From CBDCBA01 sp965214125 (GTDB lineage Bacteria > Planctomycetota > Phycisphaerae > Tepidisphaerales > Tepidisphaeraceae): 64,000 nucleotides of DNA. Shown in pieces: positions 42,652 to 51,434 of this stretch. Position numbers and translations under genes: made by a program. The stretch spans positions 1 through 64,000 of the forward strand of contig CBDCBA010000004.1 in assembly GCA_965214125.1 (NCBI GenBank), given 5' to 3'. The first letter of the stretch is position 1. The number at the start of each line of letters is the position of its first letter. The notes under the pieces were generated by a model that saw nothing but the letters and a program-made list of their open reading frames with translations, was not told the DNA's origin and made no database searches.

Positions 42652-43566
42652 TCACGCCGTCGGCCAGTTCGCGCACGGGCCGCCGGTGGCGCTGGGGCGG
42701 CGGTCGACCTCGCGGCCCTGCATGTCCAGCAGCGGGTGATAGAACGCCGCCACCTCCTCGCAGGTGTCGGGCACGTAGTGGAAGATCAGCGACCGCCGCC
42801 AGCGGTCGCTCGTGCGGTTCTTCGGGCTGCCATGAACGAGCGAGCCGTTGAACAGCAGCACGTCGCCCGCGTCGAGCTCGGCCGGCACGATCTGGCACCC
42901 CTCCGGCAGTTGCAGCGAGCCGCCGTCGAAGAACTCCGCCTCCTCGGCCTCGCCACGCGCGTTGGCGTCACACAGGATCGGCCAGTTCGCGGTGCCGGGG
43001 ACAACGATCAACGTGCCGTTGGCCTCGTCGGCGTCGTCGAGGCTGATCCACGCCGCGTGGCACGTGCCGGGCGAGACGGCCAGCGGGTTGTTGTCCTGGT
43101 GCAAGCCCTGCCCGCGGGCACCCGGCGGCTTGAAGTAGAACATGCTCTGCGCCGCCAGCGGGTCGGCCCCCATCAAACGCCGCATTGTCTCGGCGAGGGT
43201 TGCGTCGAGCATGTACCGCATCGACAGCCGGCCGAAGGCTTCCTCCGGGTGGCGGTGGGGATGAAGCATGCGCGGGAAGCGGCGGAGCATTTCGTCGCGC
43301 CCGCCGAAGTTCTCCGCCTTCATCTGGTCGTCGCTGAGCCCGTCGATGGGCCCCTTGTCGCCGGCGGACTGGAACACCTCCCGCGCCTCTGCCAGTTCGT
43401 CGGGCGAGAGGAACCCCCGCAGCCGGGCGACGCCCGCGTGCGAGTAGGCCTCCACCTGTTCAGGCGACGGCGGCCCGTCGACCACGGGAATGGCCGTCGG
43501 CGGCGGGGGGCGGAGGTCGCCGAGGCCTTTCTGAATGCGAGCGGGAGCGGTGGGTGTTGCGATCAT
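42652..43566 (-). CDS. Phytanoyl-CoA dioxygenase-family protein
   Basis: The 304-residue protein fits the PhyH group of Fe(II)/2-oxoglutarate dioxygenases. The iron ligands are HQDNNP (His-x-Asp, about residue 165) and the distal His in GSLVHGSPKN, with the oxoglutarate-binding Arg in WRRSLIFHYVP. The FYFKPPGARGQGLHQD stretch is typical. Members hydroxylate lipids or natural products; the substrate is unknown. The start at 43566 is chosen because upstream codons are poor in conserved sequence. It is divergent from the polysaccharide cluster. Confidence 0.88.
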   Translation of the reverse strand: MIATPTAPARIQKGLGDLRPPPPTAIPVVDGPPSPEQVEAYSHAGVARLRGFLSPDELAEAREVFQSAGDKGPIDGLSDDQMKAENFGGRDEMLRRFPRMLHPHRHPEEAFGRLSMRYMLDATLAETMRRLMGADPLAAQSMFYFKPPGARGQGLHQDNNPLAVSPGTCHAAWISLDDADEANGTLIVVPGTANWPILCDANARGEAEEAEFFDGGSLQLPEGCQIVPAELDAGDVLLFNGSLVHGSPKNRTSDRWRRSLIFHYVPDTCEEVAAFYHPLLDMQGREVDRRPSATGGPCANWPTA

Positions 43567-43818
43567 TGTGATGGCGGTGAGTGGCGGGATGAGAGGCGGA
43601 AACCCACAATACCGCATCCGGAAAGGATAAAGTGTGCAAACGGTTGACCCTATGTGACCTTCGGTCGGATTCCGCAGTCGACGGTGGCGAGGATGCGTCG
43701 TCGACCGGGGTGGAGGCCCGTCACGCCGGCGATCGCACCAGGATTGTCCGCCGCGGCGTTACGCCAGTCCGATAACATATCGCCCGGACCCGGTTCTGGC
43801 GGCTGGGCAGGCCACTTG

Positions 43819-45237
43819 ATGTCCCGCGCCGCGATGGCCGACAAGTCGGAGGGAGAGGCGGCCCCTGCCGTCCCCGTCACGCGGTCCGCAGGAGACGTTT
43901 TGCAACTGAAGGTCGCCAACATCATCGACGTCGCCGAACGCCAGATGTGCTGCGGGTGCGGCGCGTGCGCCCATGCCGCGCCCGAGTCGCTGGAGATGGT
44001 CGACGTGCTCGACCACGGCCGACGCCCGGTGCTCAAGCCCGGCCGCTCCGTGCGCGATCCCGGCGTCACCAACGCCATGGCCGTCTGTTCGGGCATCCAC
44101 CTCGCCCACGCCGGCGGTCCCGATGATAATCGTCCGGGGGCACTGCCCGAGCTGGCCGAGGGATGGGGCCCGGTGCTGGAAGTGTGGGAGGGCTGGTCGA
44201 CCGATGATGACGCCCGCTTCCGCGGGTCCAGCGGCGGCGGGGCCACGGCGCTGTCGAACTGGGCCGTCGAAAGCGGCGGCATGAAGGGCGTCTTGCACAC
44301 CGCGCCGCGTGAGGACGTGCCGTACCTCAACCGCACGGTCTTCAGCCGAAACAAGAACGAGATCGCCCGCGGCGCCGGCTCGCGCTACTCGCCGGCCAGC
44401 CCGTGCGAGGGCCTGGGCCACATCGAGAACGCGGGCGGGCCGAGCATGATGGTCGGCAAGCCGTGCGACATCGCCGCCGCGAACAAGGCGGCCGCGCGAT
44501 CACCCAAGCTGGACCAGAACCTCGCCCTCACGGTCGCCATCTTCTGTGCCGGCACGCCCAGCACGAAGGGGACGCTCGAGATGATCGAACGCCTCGGCGT
44601 CGCCGACCCCGGCGAGGTAGCCGAGCTGCGTTACCGCGGCCACGGCTGGCCGGGCGAGGCGACGAGCATCACCCGCGACGGCACCGAGTCGAGTCTCACC
44701 TACGCGCAGTCCTGGGGCGAGGTGTTGAGCCGCCACGCGCAGTGGCGGTGCCGGATTTGCCCCGATCACACCGGCGAGTTCGCCGACATTGCCGTGGGCG
44801 ACCCGTGGTACCGGGAGATCGAAGAGGGCGAGCCCGGCCGGAGCATGTTCGTCGTCCGCACCGAGCGCGGCCGCCGCGCTTTGATGGCCGCGATGGAGGG
44901 GGGCTACGTCCAGGCGGAGAAGGTCGACGCCTCGACGCTGCCCGCGTCGCAGCCGAACCTGCTCAACGTGCGCGGCAACGTGTGGATGCGCACGCTCGTC
45001 AGCCGCTGGCTGGGGGCGGCCACGCCGACGTTCGAGAACATTCCGACGCGGCGTTTCTGGTGGTCGCAGTTGTCGGTCAAGCAGAAGATTCAAAGCGTGA
45101 CGGGCACGGCCAAGCGGATCTTCCGGCGCGGCCTACGTCGGCGGGTGCCGATGACGCCGTGGACGCCGGAGCACCCGCCGCTGCCGTTGCCGGCGCCGGC
45201 CTCGGAATCGGACGGGTCGCGGGAGGTGGCCGCTTGA
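43819..45237 (+). CDS. Coenzyme F420 hydrogenase/dehydrogenase beta subunit-like protein of a polysaccharide cluster
   Basis: The 472-residue protein has an N-terminal cysteine cluster MCCGCGACAHAAP (about residue 45), the FrhB N-domain stretch RGSSGGGATALSNWAVE, a KPCDIAAANKAA motif and a second cluster CRICPDHTGEFADIAVGDPWY (about 310-330). FrhB-like proteins bind FAD and iron-sulfur clusters; free-standing versions are common in bacterial capsule and exopolysaccharide loci, where their reaction is uncertain. No F420 genes are near. The start could also be ATG at 43834. It overlaps the next gene by 4 nt. Confidence 0.85.
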   Translation: MSRAAMADKSEGEAAPAVPVTRSAGDVLQLKVANIIDVAERQMCCGCGACAHAAPESLEMVDVLDHGRRPVLKPGRSVRDPGVTNAMAVCSGIHLAHAGGPDDNRPGALPELAEGWGPVLEVWEGWSTDDDARFRGSSGGGATALSNWAVESGGMKGVLHTAPREDVPYLNRTVFSRNKNEIARGAGSRYSPASPCEGLGHIENAGGPSMMVGKPCDIAAANKAAARSPKLDQNLALTVAIFCAGTPSTKGTLEMIERLGVADPGEVAELRYRGHGWPGEATSITRDGTESSLTYAQSWGEVLSRHAQWRCRICPDHTGEFADIAVGDPWYREIEEGEPGRSMFVVRTERGRRALMAAMEGGYVQAEKVDASTLPASQPNLLNVRGNVWMRTLVSRWLGAATPTFENIPTRRFWWSQLSVKQKIQSVTGTAKRIFRRGLRRRVPMTPWTPEHPPLPLPAPASESDGSREVAA

Positions 45238-46640
45238 ACGCGATCACGCCGCTGACAATCTCTGTCGCGCTGATGGGCATCGCACTTGTCTGCGTGCTGC
45301 GCCCCGGCCGCGCGATGGCGGTACTCGTCGCGGCGATGCTGATCTACCCGGACTACCTGCGCATTCCGATGGGCCTGGCGCAGATGTCGGCCAGCCGCCT
45401 GATCGCGCTGACGCTCCTGGCGCGCATGCTGTTTCGCCCCGAGCGCGACGAGTTCCGCTGGTGCTGGGCCGACGGCGTGGTCGCGGGTATTTACGTCTGG
45501 AACCTGCTCGCCAACGTGATGAGCGACGCCGGGCAGGAACGCATGGTCTTCCTGATCGGCAACGGCCTCGACACGGCGCTGATCTACTTCTGCGCCCGCC
45601 TGGCCCTGGGCCGGCTCGAGCACCGGCGCGACATGGTCGTGCCGATTTGCTGGATGCTCATTTGGCTGGGCTTCTGGGGCCTTGTCGAATCATTCACGAC
45701 CTGGACGATTTACGGCAAGTTCCGCGATTTCCACGCGTGGCGCTGGATGAACAAGGGGCTTCAGTTCCGCGATCTGCTCGGCTTCCGGCTGCTCCGCGCC
45801 GAGGGGTCGGCGTCACACTCGATCTACTTCGGCGTGGCGATGTTCTGCCTGACGGCACTCCTCATCAGCTTCGCCTCGCTGCGCCGCTACAGCCGGCTGA
45901 CGATCGTCGCGGTCCTCTTCGGCCTGGGCGGCGTGGTCAGCAGCCTGTCGAGCGGGCCGCAGCTTTCGACGACGGTCTTCTTCGGCATCGCGCTGCTCTA
46001 CTTCCGGCCGCACTGGATCAAGTCGGGGCTGATCTGCCTCGTGGTGCTGGGCCTGCTGGCGGAAATTGCGTCGAACCGGCACTTCTACCACCTGGTCGAC
46101 TACATCAACATTGCCGGCGGCGGCAGCTACTACCGCAACCGACTCCTTGAGGTCGCGGTACTCAACCTGCCCGAGTACTGGCTGTTCGGCTACGGCTCGC
46201 CGGAGAACTACCCCAACCACTGGGGCGAGCAAATCGACGGCCGCAAGCACGTGGACGTGGTGAACCATTACGTGCTCCTGGCGATCTACAGCGGCATCCT
46301 CGCGCCGATGCTCTACCTGCTGGCGCAGGTGCTGGTGCTGCGCGAGTCGGTGCGGACGTGGAAGGTCGCCGGGCTGCGCGTGCGGCGGATGGTCTACCTC
46401 CAGGCGGCGGGGCTCATCGGCGTCGCCCTGGGCTGCCTCGCGGTCAGCCTGTTCGCGCCGGCCATTGGGCTGATCTACCTGCTGATGGGCGTGATGGCCC
46501 GCCAGCCGCTCGACGAGCCCGAAGCCTTCGAGGAATACGATGGCGAAGCCGAGGACGCCGCGCTGGACGAATACGGGGATGAATGGGATGAACCAATGCC
46601 GGCCCCGCCCAACGCGGGCCGCAAGGGAGCCTTTACGTGA
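45234..46640 (+). CDS. O-antigen ligase/polymerase-like membrane protein
   Basis: The 468-residue protein has about eleven membrane helices and an outside loop late in the chain (about residues 285-345, RNRLLEVAVLNLPEYWLFGYGSPENYPNHWG) in the position and style of the Wzy_C/WaaL loop. Such proteins join or polymerise lipid-linked glycans on the outer face of the inner membrane. It starts at a TTG inside the preceding TGA (TTGA overlap) with GGGAGG upstream, and ends in GTGA shared with the next gene. The C-terminal 45 residues are acidic and cytoplasmic. Ligase versus polymerase cannot be told apart. Confidence 0.8.
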   Translation: MNAITPLTISVALMGIALVCVLRPGRAMAVLVAAMLIYPDYLRIPMGLAQMSASRLIALTLLARMLFRPERDEFRWCWADGVVAGIYVWNLLANVMSDAGQERMVFLIGNGLDTALIYFCARLALGRLEHRRDMVVPICWMLIWLGFWGLVESFTTWTIYGKFRDFHAWRWMNKGLQFRDLLGFRLLRAEGSASHSIYFGVAMFCLTALLISFASLRRYSRLTIVAVLFGLGGVVSSLSSGPQLSTTVFFGIALLYFRPHWIKSGLICLVVLGLLAEIASNRHFYHLVDYINIAGGGSYYRNRLLEVAVLNLPEYWLFGYGSPENYPNHWGEQIDGRKHVDVVNHYVLLAIYSGILAPMLYLLAQVLVLRESVRTWKVAGLRVRRMVYLQAAGLIGVALGCLAVSLFAPAIGLIYLLMGVMARQPLDEPEAFEEYDGEAEDAALDEYGDEWDEPMPAPPNAGRKGAFT

Positions 46641-47560
46641 TCCTCGCCCCCGCCCAACCCGTTGTCCGCACTCCGCCGCGCACCGAGAGAAACTGCCACA
46701 TGCCAAGGGCCAGCGTCGTCATTCCCGCCCACAATGAGGCGACCGTCATCGGGGAACTCCTCGCCTCGCTGCGGCCCGGCGATGGCGAACTCGAGGTGAT
46801 CGTCGTCGCCAACGGTTGCTCCGACGCCACCGCCGCCGTCGCCCGCGGCTTCGACAACGTGACCGTCATCGAGACGGACGTGCCTTCGAAGTCGAACGCC
46901 CTGAACCTGGGCGACGAGGCGGCAACGGTCTTCCCGCGCCTGTACGTCGACGCCGACGTACTCGTGACGCGCGACGACGTCGATGCCTTAATCGGTGCGC
47001 TCGATCGGCCCGGCATCCTGGCGGCGGCGCCGCTGCCGAAGCTCGACTTCGAGGGGTGCAACCGCATCGTCAAGTGGTTCTACGACGTCGACCTCGTAAT
47101 GCCGAGCCAGCAGACGGGCATCGGCGGCTCGGGCGTGTACGCGATGAGCCGCGCCGGCCGCGATCGCTTCGGCCGGTTCCCCGACCTCACGGCTGACGAT
47201 TGCTATGTGCGCCGCCTGTTCGCCGAAGACGAGCGCGTGGCCGTGCCCGAGGCGCAGTCGATCGTCCGCGTTCCCAAGAACGTTGCGGGCCTGCTGGCGA
47301 TCAAGACGCGCGTTCACTTCGGCAATTATGAGCTCGCCGAAAAGCACCCCGAACTGCTCGTCAACCGCGGCGCCCGCAACGGCCCGAAGCTGGCGAAGCT
47401 TGCTCTGGACCCCCGCTGGCTGCCAAGCGTGCTCACCTACGGCTACGTGAAGTTCATCGCCCGCCTTCGCGCCAAAAGGCGCCGCAAGGCGCAGCGGCCG
47501 CACGTGTGGGAGCGCGACGACAGCACCCGCACCGGCCCCACGAGCCCGGCCGTCGCGTGA
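46637..47560 (+). CDS. Family 2 glycosyltransferase
   Basis: The 307-residue protein is a GT-A fold transferase: SVVIPAHNEATVIGELLASL at the N-terminus, VIVVANGCSDAT, the metal-binding LYVDADVLV in place of DxD, and GIGGSGVYAMSRAGRDRFG with DLTADDCYVRRLF as the acceptor side. It starts at a GTG overlapping the previous stop by 4 nt; ATG 46700 (MPRASVV) is the better match to the family start, so the first 21 residues may be untranslated. The C-terminus is basic (RAKRRRKAQRP), possibly membrane-associated. Sugar specificity unknown. Confidence 0.87.
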   Translation: MILAPAQPVVRTPPRTERNCHMPRASVVIPAHNEATVIGELLASLRPGDGELEVIVVANGCSDATAAVARGFDNVTVIETDVPSKSNALNLGDEAATVFPRLYVDADVLVTRDDVDALIGALDRPGILAAAPLPKLDFEGCNRIVKWFYDVDLVMPSQQTGIGGSGVYAMSRAGRDRFGRFPDLTADDCYVRRLFAEDERVAVPEAQSIVRVPKNVAGLLAIKTRVHFGNYELAEKHPELLVNRGARNGPKLAKLALDPRWLPSVLTYGYVKFIARLRAKRRRKAQRPHVWERDDSTRTGPTSPAVA

Positions 47561-47692
47561 AACCGAAGGCCGCCCGATAAGGTCCCGCGCCTCGCGCAGC
47601 CACGGTCGAATCAACACGGCCTACGTTGAAGACGATGCTCACCGGGTGGCGGCGCTAGATTCGCCACCGACGCACCCGCTACGAATCCCGCC

Positions 47693-48688
47693 ATGACGTT
47701 GATGAACCGAACGCAACAGGAGGCGGTCGTGGGACGCAAGGAAACCCCGCGGGACCTGAGCATCCTCATCGTCTCGTACAACACACGCGAGCTGACGCTC
47801 GCCTGCATCGAGAGCGTGCTCGCCGAGACGAAAGACGCGCCGTTCTCGTACGAGATCCTCATCCTCGACAACGACTCGAACGATGGCTCCGCCGACGCCA
47901 TCGCGCGGGAGTTCGGCGGCAACTCTCGCGTGCGCCTGGTCCGGCTCGACCACAACATCGGCTTTGCCGACGGCAATAACCGCATCGCGAAGGTCGCCAC
48001 CGGCAAGCGGCTGCTGCTGCTCAATCCGGACACGAAAATTCTCGACCGCGGCATCGTCCGGCTGATGGAGTGCGCGCAGGAATACCCTGGCGCCATCCTC
48101 GGCGGGCGAACCTACTTCGGCGACGGCACCCTCAACGCCACGAGTTGTCACGGCTGGCCAACGCTCTGGAGCGTCACCTGCATGGGCCTTGGCCTCTCGA
48201 CGCTCTTTCGCAACAACCGAATTCTCGATCCTGAATCACTCGGCCCGTGGAAGCGCGACACCGTCCGCGAGGTGCCCGTTGTGACCGGTTGCTTCCTGCT
48301 GATCCGCTGGGACCACTGGCTGGCGCTGGGCGGGTTCGACACAACCTTCTTCATGTACGGCGAGGAGACCGACCTCTGCCGCCGCGCCGCCCGCAAGGGC
48401 ATCCCGCGCCTCATCTGCCCGGACGCGAAGCTCATCCACTACGGCGGGGCGTCGGAGAAGGTCCGCAGCGACCGCATGGTCAAGCTCTTCAACGCGAAGG
48501 TGCGTTTTTTCCGCAAGCACTGGAGTCGCCCGGCCTCCGCGTACGGCATCGCGATGCTGAAGCTCTGGGCCTGGTCGCGGATGGCGGGTCACTGGGGCAT
48601 GCGGCAGGTCGGCCGCTCGACCGCCGGCTACGACGCCTGGCGTGACATCTGGCGCCGCCGCCGCGAGTTCGCCGCCGAACACTGCTAG
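47693..48688 (+). CDS. Family 2 glycosyltransferase (rhamnosyltransferase-like)
   Basis: The 331-residue protein resembles WbbL/rhamnosyltransferase-type GT2 enzymes. It has LSILIVSYNTRELTLACIESVL, LILDNDSNDGSADAI, NIGFADGNNRIAKVATGKRLLLLNPDT, a VTGCFLLIRWDHWLALGGFDTTFFMYGEETDLCRRAARKG acceptor region (quoted pieces about residues 200-240) and a basic end. It follows the other GT by 132 nt and probably belongs to the same surface glycan cluster, which also includes the ligase-like protein. Donor and acceptor are unknown. Confidence 0.9.
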   Translation: MTLMNRTQQEAVVGRKETPRDLSILIVSYNTRELTLACIESVLAETKDAPFSYEILILDNDSNDGSADAIAREFGGNSRVRLVRLDHNIGFADGNNRIAKVATGKRLLLLNPDTKILDRGIVRLMECAQEYPGAILGGRTYFGDGTLNATSCHGWPTLWSVTCMGLGLSTLFRNNRILDPESLGPWKRDTVREVPVVTGCFLLIRWDHWLALGGFDTTFFMYGEETDLCRRAARKGIPRLICPDAKLIHYGGASEKVRSDRMVKLFNAKVRFFRKHWSRPASAYGIAMLKLWAWSRMAGHWGMRQVGRSTAGYDAWRDIWRRRREFAAEHC

Positions 48689-48737
48689 CCCCTGCTTGAC
48701 CAACCGGCTCAGGCGCTTAGACTTCCCACCCGCCCGC

Positions 48738-48811
48738 GGGCGTATAGCTCAGTTGGTTAGAGCGCATCCCTGATAAGGATGAGGTCCCAGGTTCGAATCC
48801 TGGTACGCCCA
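48738..48811 (+). tRNA. tRNA-Ile(GAT)
   Basis: A full cloverleaf of 74 nt: acceptor GGGCGTA/TACGCCC, D arm GCTC/GAGC, anticodon stem CATCC/GGATG with loop CTGATAA (anticodon GAT at 48772-48774), T arm CCAGG-TTCGAAT-CCTGG and discriminator A. The CCA end is not encoded, which makes the CCA-adding enzyme at 20418-21756 necessary for this tRNA. It is free-standing, not in an rRNA spacer. Confidence 0.97.
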
Positions 48812-48854
48812 TGACAACGATTGCCCCGGCCGCTTGGCCGGGGTATTTGCATGG

Positions 48855-49790
48855 TCACGCCAGCAGCGAGCGGGCGATGGCGGCCGCGCCGCGAAGGCCA
48901 CTGTCGCCGGTGGTCAGCAGGCGAAGCGGGACCGCGGCCATCAGCGGCCTGAGCACCTCGGGGCCGCACGCCGTGAAGCCGTCGATCAGGTCGTCGAACA
49001 CGCGGGGGTGCGTCGCGTGAAGGCTGTTGAGCAGCCCGCCGCCGAACCAGACGCCGCGCGTGCTGCCGCTGGCGAGGCAGAGGTTGCCCGCGCGGGCGCC
49101 GATTAGCGCGAGCAGCCGCGCCACCGCCGTCGCAGCCTTTGGGTCGGCATCGAGCGCGGCGACAATCGCTTCGGGCGTACGGGTCCCGTCGCCGCCGGCC
49201 GCGTGGTACAGGAGCGGCAGCGACGACGCCGACGCGAGGTGTTCCCACGTCACGCGGCCAACGCCGGTACGCTCTCGGACGAGCGGTGGGAGGTCAGCGA
49301 ACTCGATTGTCGCGGGGAAATCGACTTGGCCGCCTTCGGTCGGCAGCGGAATCCAGCGTCCGCCCGCGTCGACGCGCAGGCCGCAGCCGAGGCCGGTGCC
49401 GGGCATGACCATCGCCTCGACCTGGCCGTACGGCTCACCGTCGCGAAGGGTGACGAACTCGCAATCGTCGAGCCCGCCCAGGTGAGCGGCCATGTCATTG
49501 ATAAGGCGGACGCGGGCGACGGGGATATCGAGCGCGTCGGCGAGCAGCGTTTCGCTGATCGCCTCGTTCTTCCGAGCGACGAAGTGAGCCCGCCCGTCCT
49601 TCACGCCGCCCGCGCAACCGAAGGCGGCGGCGACGGGTGATTTGTTCATCTTCCGGCGGCGAAACTCGGCGACGACCTCCACCACCGGCCAACCCGCGAC
49701 CGACTCCTCGCGAACGACGGCGTCGCCATCCATCAGCCGCAGGCGCACATTGGTTCCACCGATATCGCCGGCGAGCAGGAGGTCGGGCAT
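48855..49790 (-). CDS. glk: Glucokinase
   Basis: The 311-residue protein is a hexokinase-family glucokinase of the Glk type. The ATP-binding GDIGGTNVRLRLMDG (about residue 8), the sugar-binding RLINDMAAH, VMPGTGLGCG and EGGQVDFP motifs and the GVWFGGGLLNSL adenosine motif are all clear. It phosphorylates glucose to glucose-6-phosphate in the cytosol. It lies 9 nt downstream of the dgkA gene and 43 nt from the tRNA, on the opposite strand. Confidence 0.94.
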   Translation of the reverse strand: MPDLLLAGDIGGTNVRLRLMDGDAVVREESVAGWPVVEVVAEFRRRKMNKSPVAAAFGCAGGVKDGRAHFVARKNEAISETLLADALDIPVARVRLINDMAAHLGGLDDCEFVTLRDGEPYGQVEAMVMPGTGLGCGLRVDAGGRWIPLPTEGGQVDFPATIEFADLPPLVRERTGVGRVTWEHLASASSLPLLYHAAGGDGTRTPEAIVAALDADPKAATAVARLLALIGARAGNLCLASGSTRGVWFGGGLLNSLHATHPRVFDDLIDGFTACGPEVLRPLMAAVPLRLLTTGDSGLRGAAAIARSLLA

Positions 49791-49799
49791 GCCGACAAT

Positions 49800-50195
49800 T
49801 TAGAACATCCGCGTCCATAGCGGCGGGCCGAGGAGCAACGCGCCCACCGCGGCCGAGAAGAGCGAGGCAACGAGCACCGCGCCGGCGGCGGCGTCCTTCG
49901 CGAGCTTGGCCAGGGGGTGAAGGTCCGGGCTCGCCAGGTCGACCGCGGCCTCGACGGCGGAGTTCATTAGCTCCAATGCCAGCACAAGGCCAACGCAGAG
50001 GAGCAGGATGGCCCCGTCGGTCGCGGGCACGCGCAGCCACGCGGCGAGTGTCAGCACAATGGCTCCGATGGCGAGCTGGACCTTGATGTTCGGCTGATTG
50101 TGTACGACGGCCATCACGCCCGCAGTTGCCGGGCCGAAGCTGTGGAGTGTGCGCACGAGCGGCGAACGGGGCGGCGGGCGGTCCAGGCGCGTCAT
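49800..50195 (-). CDS. dgkA: Diacylglycerol kinase family membrane protein
   Basis: The 131-residue protein has three membrane helices and the DgkA signature ELMNSAVEAAVDLASPDLHPLAKLAKDAAAGAVL (about residues 75-110), with the catalytic Glu and the Asn of the metal site. DgkA-type enzymes phosphorylate diacylglycerol or undecaprenol in the inner membrane. The start MTRLD at 50195 gives the standard size. It is first in a pair with glk and divergent from the aminotransferase gene, with 30 nt between. Confidence 0.92.
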   Translation of the reverse strand: MTRLDRPPPRSPLVRTLHSFGPATAGVMAVVHNQPNIKVQLAIGAIVLTLAAWLRVPATDGAILLLCVGLVLALELMNSAVEAAVDLASPDLHPLAKLAKDAAAGAVLVASLFSAAVGALLLGPPLWTRMF

Positions 50196-50225
50196 GCCGC
50201 AACAGTACCGGTACACTTACCGGCC

Positions 50226-51434
50226 ATGCCCGCCACCGCCGCCACCCCCACCCCCACCCCCACCCTGAAAGACGCCGACGGCCTGCTCATCGGCAACTAC
50301 GCCCGCCGGCCGATCGTGATGGAGCGCGGCGAATGCGTCCACCTGTTCGACGCCGAGGGAAAGTGTTACCTCGACCTGTTCGCCGGCTTCGGCGGGTGCG
50401 TGCTGGGCCACTGCCACCCCGATCTCGTGCGGGCCGTGCGGGAACAGTCCGAGACGCTCTGGCAGACGGGCAACACGTTTCACACGCGGCCGCAGTTGCG
50501 GTTCGCGCGGCACTTGAAGGAGAAGGCGTTCGACGGCCGCGCGTTCTTCTGCCACGGCGGGCTCGACGCGAACGAGTCGGCCGTCAAGCTCGCCCGGCTG
50601 CGCGGCAGCACCTCCAACCGGCCCCGCTACAAGACGGTCACCTTCAACGCCAGCTTCCACGGGCGCAGCCTCGCGATGATCGCCGCCGGCAGTACCGATT
50701 CTCATCGAGAAGGCTTTGGCCCGATGCCGCCCGGCTTCGTCCACGCCACCGGCGGCGACTTCGACGACGTTGTGAAGCACGTCGACGACGAGACGGCTGC
50801 CATCATGTTCGAGCCGTTGCGCGGCGAGGGGGGCATGCTCGGCTACCCGGACGACTTCCCCCGCAAAGTCCGCGATTTCTGCGACGAGCGGCAGATCACG
50901 CTGATCTTTGACGAGGTCTGGGTCGGCGGCGGGCGGACGGGCAAGTGGTTCGGCCACCAGCATTTCGAGGGCGACGTGACGCCGGACATCCTCACGCTCG
51001 GCAAAGCGATCGGTGGCGGTCTGCCCGTCGGTTGCATGTGGGCAAAGCCGGAGATCGCTGAACTGCTCGTGCCCGGCAAGCACGGCAGCACGCTTGGCGG
51101 CAATCCAATGTGCATGAACGTCGCCGCCACCGTCTTCGACGTAATCGAACGCGACGGCCTGCTCGAACACGCCGCGACGCTCGGCAACCTGGCCAAAGCG
51201 AAGTTGCGGGACGAACTGCCCGATTGCGACGTGCGCGGCGACGGGTTGTTCCTTGGCATCGAACTGCCCGAGAAGCCCGCGCACGACCTCGTGGCCGCCG
51301 CGTTGGAGCGGGGCGTTGTGCTGAACGTCACGCAGGGAACCGTCGTTCGCCTCGCGCCGGCGCTGGTCATCAGCGAGGCGGAGTGGGTCGCGGGTTTGGA
51401 CCACGTCGTTGCCCTCGTCCGGGCTGCATCGTGA
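50226..51434 (+). CDS. argD: Class III PLP aminotransferase, acetylornithine aminotransferase-like
   Basis: The 402-residue enzyme resembles ArgD, which transfers an amino group between N-acetylornithine and 2-oxoglutarate. Motifs: LFDAEGKCYLDLFAGFGGCVLGHCHP, the phosphate-binding HGGLDANESAVKLAR, FNASFHGRS, IMFEPLRGEGGM, the cofactor Asp in LIFDEVWVGGGRTG and the Schiff-base Lys in LTLGKAIGGGLPVG (about residue 260). The N-terminus has a short (Thr-Pro)4 tract encoded by an ACCCCC microsatellite (50244-50265). Other class III enzymes cannot be excluded; no other arginine gene is near. It overlaps the next gene by 1 nt (TGATG). Confidence 0.83.
   Translation: MPATAATPTPTPTLKDADGLLIGNYARRPIVMERGECVHLFDAEGKCYLDLFAGFGGCVLGHCHPDLVRAVREQSETLWQTGNTFHTRPQLRFARHLKEKAFDGRAFFCHGGLDANESAVKLARLRGSTSNRPRYKTVTFNASFHGRSLAMIAAGSTDSHREGFGPMPPGFVHATGGDFDDVVKHVDDETAAIMFEPLRGEGGMLGYPDDFPRKVRDFCDERQITLIFDEVWVGGGRTGKWFGHQHFEGDVTPDILTLGKAIGGGLPVGCMWAKPEIAELLVPGKHGSTLGGNPMCMNVAATVFDVIERDGLLEHAATLGNLAKAKLRDELPDCDVRGDGLFLGIELPEKPAHDLVAAALERGVVLNVTQGTVVRLAPALVISEAEWVAGLDHVVALVRAAS

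Noticed and set aside
48757..49248. A minus-strand frame overlapping the tRNA
   Set aside because: It is a shadow of glucokinase and the tRNA gene, without any motif.
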